DNA from: Theobroma cacao
Taxonomy: Eukaryota; Streptophyta; Magnoliopsida; Malvales; Malvaceae
Direction of reading: 5' to 3'
DNA: 64,000 nucleotides
NCBI RefSeq assembly: GCF_000208745.1
Contig: NC_030850.1
Coordinates: 496,001-560,000 of the forward strand
The notes under the pieces were generated by a model. It made no database searches and was not told where the DNA came from. It saw only the letters and a program-made list of their open reading frames with translations. The translations under genes and the position numbers were made by a program. Positions 46,578-57,964 of the stretch are shown piece after piece. Position 1 is the first letter of the stretch, and every line of letters starts with the position of its first letter.

Positions 46578-49500
46578 TCATTACATCAGCAAATCTTTTC
46601 TTATTTCATCGACAATCGACACAACAATACCAACTGCATTTAATTTAAAATCAATCAATAATAATTTTTTATATTATTCAAAATTTTAAAATCGACATAT
46701 AACTTAAAATCAATTGATATTGAGAATTTTCGAATTTGCTTCACTAAATCTTCCCCTACTAAACAAATATAGATTTGTAATTACTTTATATATAGTCTCT
46801 TTGATGAGGACATATATGTTCCCTGAATTGGGAGGCAAGTAAAGATTTTCTAGCTGCTTCATTAATTCCTCTAAACTTCCATTTTCTCTATGCTTCTTCC
46901 CTCCAAAATTCTGAAAGAATATTTGCAAAATTTGCTGCTAAATGTGATAATAATTTTGGGGTTTCGATCAATTTACTCGAAAGCTGTTATAACTTCTTTT
47001 TTGAGGTTAAAAAAATGTAATTAAATTTTAAAAAACTCGTATTCAAATATTTGATTTATTGATTTGTATATAATTCCCTACTTAAATAATAAGATTTGAA
47101 ATCTCTTATTCAAAATAAAAAAACCTTAATTATCAATCTAATTAAAAAAGTATTAGCATATCTTCTCTTTTTGTTTTAAATGTTCGTTTGTTTTTATTTT
47201 TATGAAAAAAAAAAAAAGAAACAGAGAGAACATATCTTTCGGATAAATCAAGTCAATAAATTAATAAACATATACGCAATATTCAAATAAAAAAAAGGGA
47301 ATAAAAATTAGCATGCAAGCGTGAAGAGGGAGAAGAAGCTGTAATTTTGAAGGAATCATTTCCACACCTAAAATTCCTTTTTTAAGCGTGACGGAAAGAC
47401 ATAAGAAAAAGATGGACATGGACAAGTCCTTGATCGAAGCTTTGAAGGATGTATGTATCATGTTCCAATGGTGATGGTTGTGGTCATCCACGGTTTAGAT
47501 GCTGCATCATTTCTTCCATCAATGGCATCACCATCTTAATTATTAAATTAATGACGTGCAAGATTTCGTCGCTGCCTTCTTTTGATTTTATGCACTTTTT
47601 TTTTTCTGAAAAAAAATTGAAATAAAACTAATCTCAAACAAAGTTTTTTTTTTTTTTTGTATTTGCATTTTAAGTTATTATTTTTCGTTTAATTGATTTT
47701 TTGACAAATTAAAAAAACGAAAAATGGAAATTAAACAGATGAAGTAGGCGTCAACTAATTATTTCAACATAATTATGGAATAAGATTAGGAATAATGAAA
47801 GCTTTTGTTTTAAAATTTTTTCAAGTGAAAAATTAGAAAAGTTTCCTGGTTTTTATATATGTTTGGTTGGGAGGATAGAATAGCCATTCATTCCTATTCT
47901 TACTCTTTTTTTAATACTTAATTTGGTTAAAAGGAATAACTATTTATTAGGATGATCATTCAAGGAGATGAGGAAATAGTCAATACCAAGATTCCTTGAT
48001 ATTGGATATTCCAAAAAGAAAGAAATAAAGTAAAAATATTAATAGACAAAAATGTGCTTCATTAATTTAAAAAATTGTCATATTATATTTATTTTGTACA
48101 ATTTCTTTCTTTCTTCCCAACTACCTTTCTTATTCTCCCACTAAATTAAAATGAATTTAAAATTTAAAAAATAAAAATTTAAAATAAATTTTAAATAAAA
48201 AGGTTTATGTTTTAATTATATATTATAAAAAGTTAATATTTTAAAATTAAAAATTAAATGGAAATTTTAATTATATTTTTATATTTTTAAAAAATAATAA
48301 AATTAATGTTTTAATTATAAATATTTTAATTTAAAAATGATAATAAATGGTATTTTTGTTATTTATCATTTATTTTTAATTATTCCTAAAACTATTCCTA
48401 TTGATCAAATATTATAAAAATTCATAATAACAATTTTTACCCTATTCTATTATCATGAAACAATTTCTTAATGTCTGTTTGACTTAACTTTTTTTTAATT
48501 TATCTACCTCTTAAATACAGAAGTCAGGTCAAATAAAATTTTGATAAGTTATTAAAAAATTTAGATTATTTTTTAAAGAACAAAATAAAAAAAAATTCAA
48601 GAAAAGCTATAAAGCGGAGCTTTCTCTTCTCTTCTTTAAAAAAACATAAAAAAATTTTTATTTTTGTTTCAAAAATGTCCTCTCATCTATTAAAAATAAT
48701 CCCTACATTACATTATAAAAAAATCCTTTATGACAATTTTAATCAAAATTATAATTTATTAAAAAAACTTATAAAAATAAATTTATCAAATAATTTAAAC
48801 TTAATTTTAAAAATTATGATTTTTTATAAAAATTTTATAATAACTTTTAAATTAAAAAAATTAAATCAAACAAAATTTATTTTATCCTTACAAAATAACT
48901 ATTTTATTTCCACTCGATTTCATTTTGATGGACCATACACACTCTTGGGAGCATCATTCATTATTTCTTGACATAAAAGGTCCTTTGTGTTTGAAATGTA
49001 CAAAGATGATCCGTGTTTCTTTCCTTTCTTCTCTGACCAATACAGAAGAAGATTTTTTCCACTTCATTTTTTTTATTGTTAAACGGGAAATTATCATCAT
49101 TATTAAGGTGACCACGTAGCCATCTGTTCATTACAAACCTATCTAAGGAAACAAATAATGTGAAAATCATTTGTTTTTACGTTTTAAACATGTTTAATAC
49201 TTTTTAATATGAAAAAGTAAAAAAAAATTATAAAGAATTAAAATATTAAATATCTAAAAAGAATTCATCTTAAGACATGTCGGTAAAAAAAAAAAACTCA
49301 ACAACCAAAATTTGAGATTCTAAACTATTTGGAGCAAGTAGGTCAGCAGCCTTGCTTATTTCCCGGAAATTATCCATGCTGCTGACAAATGGAATCATCA
49401 ACACATCCCAAACTTTTTTATTTATGGCAACTTTTCATTTTTTTTTCCTTTTTTTTGGTATTATTACTATCCAGAATAGGCAAAGAACTACAAAAAAAGA

Positions 49501-49713
49501 AAAAAAGGAGCTTGACCCAAAATTTGAATGATAGTTCAAAGCTTTAAATACCTACATATACATAGGCAATGTCACAGTCATTCAACCGAAAACAAACAAG
49601 GCCAACTTTCCTGGGAAATTGTGTTGATGAAAATTCGGTGCCAAAAACGAGTTAAGACGAAAAAGAGAATCCAGAGGTTGGTTAGTTGGGAAATAGTATC
49701 AGACAAGGAAAAA

Positions 49714-49805
49714 TAAAAAGAAAAAGAAAAAGAAAAAGAAACCCTTTTGGGTTTTTGTCAACGACAGAGAGATCCAAAGGCAAAAATAAATAAATAAATA
49801 AATAA
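49714..49805. repeat. A-rich simple repeats (AAAAAG)n and (AAAT)n
   Basis: AAAAAG units at 49714-49741 and AAAT units at 49784-49805, in the intergenic region. Confidence 0.8.
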
Positions 49806-50985
49806 TTTTGAGACAGAGATTTTGGTTAATTGAACGGATCTGTGTTTGAGGAACAAGGTTGTTGTGGTTCAAGTGGCTCCAATCAGTTACCTATAATTCT
49901 CACCGCCTAAAAGTCTAAATTGAGCAGCCTCATTAATAAGCTCACAACAATATCAAAATAAAATATATTTCATCTGTTTTATAATTTTTAAAAATATCTT
50001 AATATGATTATTTTATATTTTATATTTAAAATATATTAAAATAAAATTTTATTTTAATTATATAAAAATAAAAAATAATTAATTAAATTAATGTATAATT
50101 TATTCAAATTTAATCCTTTATCATTTCAATTCGTCGCAAAAAAAAAAAAAATTCAAACAAGTCCTATCAATTACCATATGATTCAAAGTCTAAAACGTAT
50201 TAATAAGTGTCCTGAAATATCAAAAGAAAAAATAAAATACCTTTCAATCGTTATATTTTGTTTTTTAAGATATCTTAATATGAAAATATTTTATTTTAAA
50301 TATTTAATATTTTTTAAATATAAAAGTTATATATTTTAAAAATAACACAAAAGTAAATTAACATAGTGAATCGAATTGGTAAAAAAAAAAAAATCAACTA
50401 AGGTTTAAGTTTGTACCACTTGTACAAATGTGACGAATCACATGAGCTAAAAATAAATAAATAAAAAATTGAGGAAAATTCTCTCTCTCTCTTGCTTTAA
50501 TGGAAAACGAGTGATCCATCATCCATCCTACGTCGATGAGTCCATGCTAGATTTTCAAAAGCTCAAAAAAGAAGCTTCTTTCCTGCACCTCTCTCGTGGT
50601 CTTTTGACAATGAACACTATTACCAATTAATTTAAAATTAATAATATTATTTAATTTTATTAAATTAAAAGGAGAGAAAGAGAAAAGAGAAAGGAAAGAG
50701 AGATTTTCTTCCATCCACAAGACAGAAATTTTCATGTTTCAAAGAAAACAGGTAGAGAGAGAAAGAGGGTTGCATCAAAGAAATTGAAGCTTTAAATACG
50801 AGTTGGTTGATTTGCTCTCTGGGCCATCTCTTAAGCACGAAGCATACCCTTTCTCTTCTCTTTGTTGTTCTTTATATATATAAGCTTCTTCTTAAACCCT
50901 GTTCTTTGTAGATCATCAAAACCTGTTCATTTCCGGTTCTCATTTGAAACCATACCAGAACCCAAAGAGGAAAAAAGGAAAAAAG

Positions 50986-52646
50986 ATGGATTATTATCAC
51001 TACCCATCTCGTTTTTCTTTGTCTTCATTGTCTTTGTTTGGAGATTTCGTGGAAAAGGTTAAAGATTTTTTCAATTTTGCCGTTTCTGCCATCATTGGTA
51101 ACATTTTCTCTGCGATCTTAACCTTCTTCTTTGCATTAGGTTGGTTTCTTTATCTCTTCTTCTTTATGCTACTCCATTATTGCTTCTAGTTTTCTTTTTT
51201 CTTTTGGATTTCTCGTGGCTGATCGAATTTATAACTTTTTTTTTTTGGAATTGAAAGCCATTTGATTCTTGATCTATTCACGGTCCTTGATGTGGGTTTT
51301 TTTGTAATAAATTGAATTTGGCTTCTTTTGTTCTTCTTTCCTGCTATTAACTCATGTGATATGTTCTATTCTTTTTAAAATTTTGTTTTTTTTATGTAAG
51401 TATCATATTTATTTTATAGTAATCATTATCATTTCTCCAATATTATTGTATGGATATAAGATAAATCTAATTATGTTGCTGTTCCAATTTTGTTGGATTG
51501 TAATAATATGAAATGTTCTGCGTGCAGACAAAGCAGTTTGGACATTAATTTGTCTTATATTTATTTCCAAATACAGCTAGAATTAATGACATGTTGTTTG
51601 GTTTCTTAGAATTTTAACATGTAGAACGCTTTAATGCCTGAAGTTAACTCTTTTTATACTCAAATTTTTGCTCAAGAGATTGACTTTTTTGTCTGCAGTG
51701 GGCACTTTCTTAGGGGCCATGACCGGGGCTTTGATAGGACAAGAGACGGAGAGTGGGTTTGTTCGAGGGGCTGCAGTTGGGGCCATATCTGGAGCAGTTT
51801 TCTCAATCGAAGTCTTTGAATCTTCTCTTGTTCTTTGGCAATCGGACGAATCCGGGATCGGATGTTTGCTTTACTTGGTGAGCACTTTTGTTTATTACCC
51901 TGGTTTTTCAGGTTTGGTTGCTAGTTTCTAAGTTAATGGAAAGAGGGATTAGAGAAAAACACTTGATTGTTCTAAATTTATAAGTTCGTGATACCATTAT
52001 TGACAATTTTCAACCTTCACTTTTGAGTTATAGTAAGCCTTGTAGGCAATCTAACTCATTTTCCTGCAAATTCTGCAGATTGACGTCATTGCAAGCCTTC
52101 TCAGTGGGAGGCTTGTTCGTGAACGAATTGGTCCAGCAATGCTGAGTGCAGTCCAAAGTCAGGTGATATGCTGTGCAAAATGATAGTAGTCTCTATGCTA
52201 GAAAGTGGTGGTTCCATCAAATGGCAATTTGCTTATGATTTCAGTTTCTGTTATTAGATGGGAGCTGCTGAAACAACTTTCGAGGAGGTCCAGAACATCT
52301 TTGACACTGGTGGTGCTAAAGGATTGGCTGGTGATTTGGTTGAAAAAATCCCAAAGATCGTAATCACAAACAATAACAATGTAGATGCTTCTGGGGAAAA
52401 AGTTTCCTGTTCAGTTTGCCTTCAGGTCCGACCATGCTGTGTTTTGCGTTTTCCTCCATTCTTAGTAAAATCTAGTTGCATAAGAAGCTTATTTAATTGA
52501 CATTCGGAGTTATCTTTATGCAGGACTTTCAGCTTGGAGAAACAGTCAGGAGCTTGCCACAGTGCCATCACATGTTCCACCTGCCTTGCATTGATAAGTG
52601 GCTTCTTAGGCATGGTTCTTGTCCATTGTGCAGAAGGGATCTGTAA
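50986..52646 (+). CDS. NIP1: RING-H2 E3 ligase, NEP1-interacting protein 1 type
   Basis: Five exons: 50986-51139, 51699-51877, 52079-52162, 52258-52425, 52524-52646. They total 708 nt, or 235 residues. The N-terminal half has two hydrophobic, Gly/Ala-rich membrane segments ('VGTFLGAMTGALIG' and 'GAAVGAISGAVFSI'). The C-terminus is a complete RING-H2: Cys190, Cys193, Cys209, His211, His214, Cys217, Cys228 and Cys231, with canonical spacing. The RING is split by an intron at residue 195. NIP1-type proteins are thylakoid or chloroplast-associated ATL-like RING proteins that bind the plastid RNA polymerase (NEP, RpoTmp) in Arabidopsis and spinach. That role is family knowledge. Synteny with At4g35840 supports orthology. 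A generic ATL E3 ligase is the alternative. Confidence 0.9.
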
Positions 52647-55555
52647 TTTTATTTTATTTTTGGTAAATTATACAATTAGAAAGAGCTCTTTGTATTTTAT
52701 TTATACGGTCCTTTCTTGCCAGGGCTTGTGCATTTGTTCATCAAATGCTTGCCTACTCTGTCTCTCTGGGTAGTCTACCTAACATCATCTTGCAGGATTG
52801 AACATTGTACTCGATTAGCCCTATGTATAAAGTTTTTGATTTACAGTTCTGAAACTTCAAATCTCATATCTCGATAACAATGTAGATTTGATCAGGGTGT
52901 TGGTATTTCATTTCAGTTCTCATGAGGTTTCCTCCTGGATTGAGACCTCCAGTTTTATGATTATATTAATTCTAGGCAACCGATATGGTTCAGAACTGAT
53001 TTCTGCTTCTTCTCGACACTGAAAGTCATAGGCAATTTTGGGTGTTTAAACAGTTTAGGAAAGAATCATGGCAAGGATGATATACTTTTTCTACTTCACT
53101 GAATATTTGTTTTTACCGTTTACACAAGTTCATCAGAGGAACGCCGACAGTATGGGAGTTGGAACTTAATCATCGGATCCTACTTTTGTTTCAGGATATT
53201 CAATCATGCAAAGGCTAGATGACACATTAACTCTGAAAACAGTTTTCAGATCTAACTTGTCAGTCTCATTTATGAAAAAAACTGCAGGGACAACCATTTT
53301 AAATTCTTGCATTAAATACTTGTATGGAAGCCGAGGCAGGAGTTGGTGAAGGTATTGTTTTCTAAGTCTTAGGCTCTTTGCTTGTGAGAGAACGTAAACT
53401 GAAGCAGGTTAGACCAACATCTTGAATTATATGCCCCAAAGAATGGGTCTAAAAACTTTATCTTCTCTGACTTCCAGGACCTGGCCGGTGTCAATGTTGT
53501 CAAACATATTCATAAAACAAAGTGGACCTGGCAAGAGAGAAAATATGTTAACGTAGGATTGCTTAAGATACCAACCAAGCCTGCCTTAGAAACGAGATCC
53601 TTTGTCAAGTCACTCCCCGCAGAACTATGTGACCAAGCATGTTGGGGAGTAAATTGCAGAGTACAGGAACAGATGCAAAACCATTTGAACAAAGAACAGA
53701 AAAAGTATTAACTCGTGGCCAACCAAGCAGCTTCCCACATTAAAATCTTGATGTACATTTACAATTTGAGCTTATTGCCTATTGGCAATGGCGTCCCCTA
53801 GTTGCAAAAAAATAAAAATAAAAATAATAGAATAAATATAGGCGAAATTTGTTGGTTTTCACCTACTTCACTTCGTGCATTTAGTTGTGGTTTGGATGTG
53901 CCAATCCCACCTCATCATAAAAAAGAAAGTTACATCTGGGTCTACCAAAGATGAAGGGTCTAAATCTGGTAGATAAAATTGTGTACCTAATGGAAACCCT
54001 TTTTTATGTTTTTAGTCAGAAAGAGATTGTTATTCAAATGAATTCATTCATCAAACTAGAGGAAGAAGAAGAAGAGGAAGGAGAAGACTAAAGATCATTA
54101 AGGTTTATTTCTTATAATAAAAATGGTGTTCCTTGCAAAATATTTTTCCTCCCTATAACCATGTGATCAGTTTCACATGATTCATTTCCTGATGAATTTC
54201 TTCAAGATTGTGCCTTCAGTCTTGGGGCAATGTTCTAGCAGTCAAAGTTCAGGAGGGTTCCATGAAAAAGGAATGGTTTTAAGAAGAATTCTAATAAATT
54301 GGCCAACTGATCATCAAATTTCATAAAAATTTTCAATGAAAAGAAATCTACCATGTTTTCTTTCCCTTCTATTTGCTCATTTTATGTTTAAGCTTAAACT
54401 TTTTCTTGTCAAGAGCTTGTAAGAAAAGAAAGATTCCAAGCGTGTGTAATTTTCCAGACATATTCTGATAAACAAGATCATGGGTTCCATCCGGATAAAG
54501 TAGACAGTAACTCACATTCCACTCAACTGACAAAGATTGTAGAATCTGATTAACATAAATTAGCCTGGCATCATCTTTCCAGGTTTGTGTCAATTGATTT
54601 TAGATTGAATTCTCGTGGAATTCAAGGATACTTTAACTTCAATGGTTTGACCTTGCTATTGATGTTAAAACCTTGCTCAAACAGGACAACCCGTGAAACT
54701 ATCAACAAAAGATCCAATTTAAGGTATGGGTTTAAAACTGGCCAAAAAAGTAATGGCATGGGTTGAAACTTGTCAGCAGAATTAGCTAGAGAATCTGACA
54801 ACCCAAGAAATTGCAATCAACAAAACCTCCAAAACTGAAACGTAATTGATAATGAAGTCAATAGATCAAAACAATCACAAAAGGGCATCAAATGGCTTAA
54901 TCGAACTCGCTTTTAATCGTAATCCAAGTAAATCACACCATTAAATTATGATAATTAATTGCTTGGTCCATCATGATCTCCCACTTAAATCGATTTTTTG
55001 TGGAGTCTTCTTATCTGGACCCTTTAGAATCATGTTCGCTTGCATCAGTGACAGTAACTCAATCCCAGGAATCATGCACTGAAATGAAGAAGAAAACAAA
55101 AATGTGATGCAAGGAACAGCTCGGACCTGATGGACATTTGTGGATTTTTCTTGTCTGTTGTGATTACTCGTCAGTTTTTTAACTCAAGAACATGGAGATT
55201 CTACGCCCTTCCCTCTTTGTCAAACAATGCATGGCATGAAAAATTTTATGTGTTATTTGGCCTATGTGCCGTCTCAAAAGAAGAACGAGTCCACGATGAC
55301 ATGGAGAGGGACTCCTTAACATATATATATATATATATATATATATAGATTTCTGTTTGAAAATAAGGTTTGCCGGCAGGGAGATCAATCCTTTCCCATA
55401 TTCCTCTGCCTGCCTCTTTTCAGTCAAGGAATATATTCAGAGCAGAAGGAAATTAAATAAAAGTCTTCCTGGATAATGAACCGATGGTAGAAATGGAGGT
55501 AATTTAATAAAATCTTGGGGTTTTGGTGTTGGGACATTTTACTTATTTATTTGCA
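52647..55555. other. 2.9-kb spacer between RING and kinase genes
   Basis: No gene recognised. ORFs at 53510-53692, 54369-54593 and 54622-54816 on the minus strand are short, with no domains. An (AT)n tract is at 55321-55346. The last 300-400 bp probably form the kinase promoter and leader. Confidence 0.45.
55321..55346. repeat. (AT)n microsatellite
   Basis: Thirteen AT units, about 210 bp upstream of the kinase start codon. Likely length-polymorphic. Confidence 0.9.
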
Positions 55556-57539
55556 ATGGTCAAGAGATTTCGGTTGCTAGGGGGTTCTGAAACATCTGGT
55601 CATGCTCATAGTAATAAGCAAATGTGGGGAGTTCTCATCATTGCCATCATAGCAGTCTTAGTGGGATCCTCGTTGTTCTTCTTTTGCAGAAGAAAGCTTA
55701 GCCGAAGATGGAGCCGTAAAGGTTAGACTCAGACCTCTTGTGAGGATCAGCAGTTTGTTTCAAATGTCTGTCAGTTTTTGTAGGTTCTAACAACTTTCAG
55801 AATGTCAAAAACAGGAGGTCTGAAAGCTGAGAAATTAAGGTTGAGGCGTTTCCAGCTGGAGGAGCTGGAGAAGGCTACCAGGAATTTCAGTGCAGACTGT
55901 TTGTTGGGGTCTGGTGCGTTCGGGAATGTCTACAAAGGAATCTTTGAGGCTGAAGGTACGTTAGCAATCAAGAGAGCTCACGCCGAGTCATACCAAAGCG
56001 TTGAAGAATTCAGAAATGGTAAACCACCCTTAACTCTACATGCATAGTTTAATTTATCTTGATCCTGGAATCTGGATAATTGGTTAGTGTGTTTTTACTG
56101 GTTTCTTGAAACAGAAGTGAGGCTTCTTTCGACAGTCAATCATCCAAATCTCATAGGTTTGGTGGGGTTTTGTGAAGAACCTGGTACGCTAATTGCGCCC
56201 TCAAGTCATCCATGGATTAATCAATTTGTCTCTAAGTTAGTACTAAGAAAATCTAAGACAGGGAATATATTTTTTAACAGGACCAAAAGGTGCAAAAGTA
56301 TTGGTTTATGAATACGTACCACATGGTTCATTACTTGAGTACATCATGGGTAAGTTCCCACTTGTTTCATGTCACAAAAACAGCTTTTCGCAGCGACAAG
56401 AAACCAATAAAAAATCAAAGGAAACAGACAAATATTCAATGGGTTAAAGAAAAGCTCATGTTTTGCTCACTGTTTGGAGTGTAGGAAGAGGAGGAAGAAA
56501 CTTGACGTGGAGGCAAAGAGTAAACATAGCTATTGGAGCAGCAAAAGGTAGATTTTCATGGTACAAAAGCAGCATAAACTATCGTTAACAGAGTTACCTG
56601 CTGAAGTTAAACCTTTTTTTTATTGACAGGCATAGCTCACTTACATGATGGGATTAGGCCTAGCATAATCCACCGTGATATAAAACCAAGCAACATCTTG
56701 ATTGGAGATGGGTTCGAACCCAAGGTCTCAGATTTTGGACTAGTGAAATTGGGTCCAGTAGGAGACCAATCCCATGTTAGTAGCCAGATCAAAGGAACGC
56801 CAGGATACCTTGATCCTGCATATTGCACAAGTTTTCATTTGAGTCCTTTTAGTGATGTTTATAGCTTTGGGGTTATCCTTCTGCAACTCGTTTGTGCCCG
56901 GCCGGCTGTTGATTCAACTAGAAACCAACCTAATTATCATATCATTGACTGGGTTAGTTTATCCAGTTCTAACTTTGCTTTGTTCTAGTTGTGAGTAAGC
57001 TGTCGATTTAGACACTAAAAACATGTACTGAAGTCAGCTGTTGAAAATTGCAGGCAAGGCCCAGTATAGAGAGGGGCAGCATCGAAGAAATCCTTGATGC
57101 TAGTCTTTTATCAGAGCCATGCAATATGGAAATGATGCTGGAGATGGGAGAACTTGGACTCAGATGTGTGGTGAAAATGCCTAAAGACCGGCCTACTATG
57201 ACTCAGGTCTTTCAAGAACTAGAAGATACACTTTATTCAGTTGACAACTCCATCAACAAACAGCCCTGGAGAAGCTCCCGGAGAACAATATTTGGCAAGT
57301 TTTCTCGACCAACAGAGCAAGGGCATCGTAGATCATTAGACCAGGACTACTCTCAAAGCTTTGTGAGCATAGATGGTGTTGGATTTCAAAAGTTTCGTGT
57401 TGAGATGGATAGTGTTTCATTCCAAAGCACCAGCCTGAGATGTTTTGAGATCAACAGTGTTAGTGTTGATGTTGATAAGAACAATTTAAGAGGAATAAGT
57501 GACGAGACAGGTAGAGAAAGAGATCGGTTAGACAAGTGA
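55556..57539 (+). CDS. Receptor-like kinase with one membrane span and no ectodomain
   Basis: Seven exons: 55556-55721, 55815-56018, 56115-56183, 56281-56349, 56485-56547, 56630-56952, 57054-57539. They total 1380 nt, or 459 residues. A short N-terminus (about 23 residues) leads to one hydrophobic span at about 24-43 ('WGVLIIAIIAVLVGSSLFFF'), then a basic stop-transfer stretch and a protein kinase domain. Kinase landmarks are the Gly loop 'GSGAFGNVYKG' (87-97), Lys108, Glu124, 'HRDIKPSNIL' (205-214) and 'DFG' (225-227). The activation-segment end is 'GYLDPAY', with Ala254 where most kinases have the APE Glu. The C-terminal tail of about 130 residues is Ser/Arg/Asp-rich. No extracellular domain or signal peptide exists, so it resembles a membrane-anchored RLCK. 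The exon 2 start is inferred: acceptor ACAG|GAGGT is the only one keeping frame with exon 1. If wrong, an ATG at 55802 could start a shorter kinase. Confidence 0.8.
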
Positions 57540-57964
57540 CTTTATGTTTTCAAGGTATAGGAAACCTCATTGTGTTGATATCATTGCCACAAGACATCTG
57601 GTATTCGCCATTAAAGGAAAGATCATAGACAACAAATCCTCTTTCTTTCCTTTTCTTTCCGTGTTTAGGTGGATGAAAGAATAAATCATGCTCTCCCTTT
57701 GTAATGTTAAAAAAAAAAAATCATGATCTCAGAATCAGTCAGAATTTGGTGAAACTTTTGATTCTTTTACCATCAGGGAAAGACTATTAATACTTACAAT
57801 TAGCTAATTAAGCAACAATATAGCTTGCTATAAACATAATTCCTGAGCGAGCTGCTTAAGGACTATCTTATTATGGAAACTCTATTTTCTGAGAACTGCA
57901 AGAATAGAAGGCCTAAGATAATGAGTTCTTTTCTAGTTTTCCGTTCTTCCTATTCTCAGCCACT
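57540..57964. other. Convergent 3' spacer
   Basis: 425 bp between the stop codons of the kinase (+) and the NRG2-like gene (-). It must contain both 3' UTRs. An A-rich run is near 57707-57720. No ORF. Confidence 0.6.

Larger units (their letters stand above)
42999..50985. other. 8-kb AT-rich, gene-poor region
   Basis: No gene is recognised. The first few hundred bases carry the ACO1 promoter and leader. The rest is AT-rich with simple repeats and a MITE-like element (44991-45530). A second possible element lies at 47855-48415. Short ORFs (for example 47261-47491 and 48675-48971) are low-complexity and not called. The stretch from about 50500 to 50985 should hold the promoter and leader of the RING gene, including a 'tttatatatataa' at 50871-50882 that may be a TATA box. 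Confidence 0.5.
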
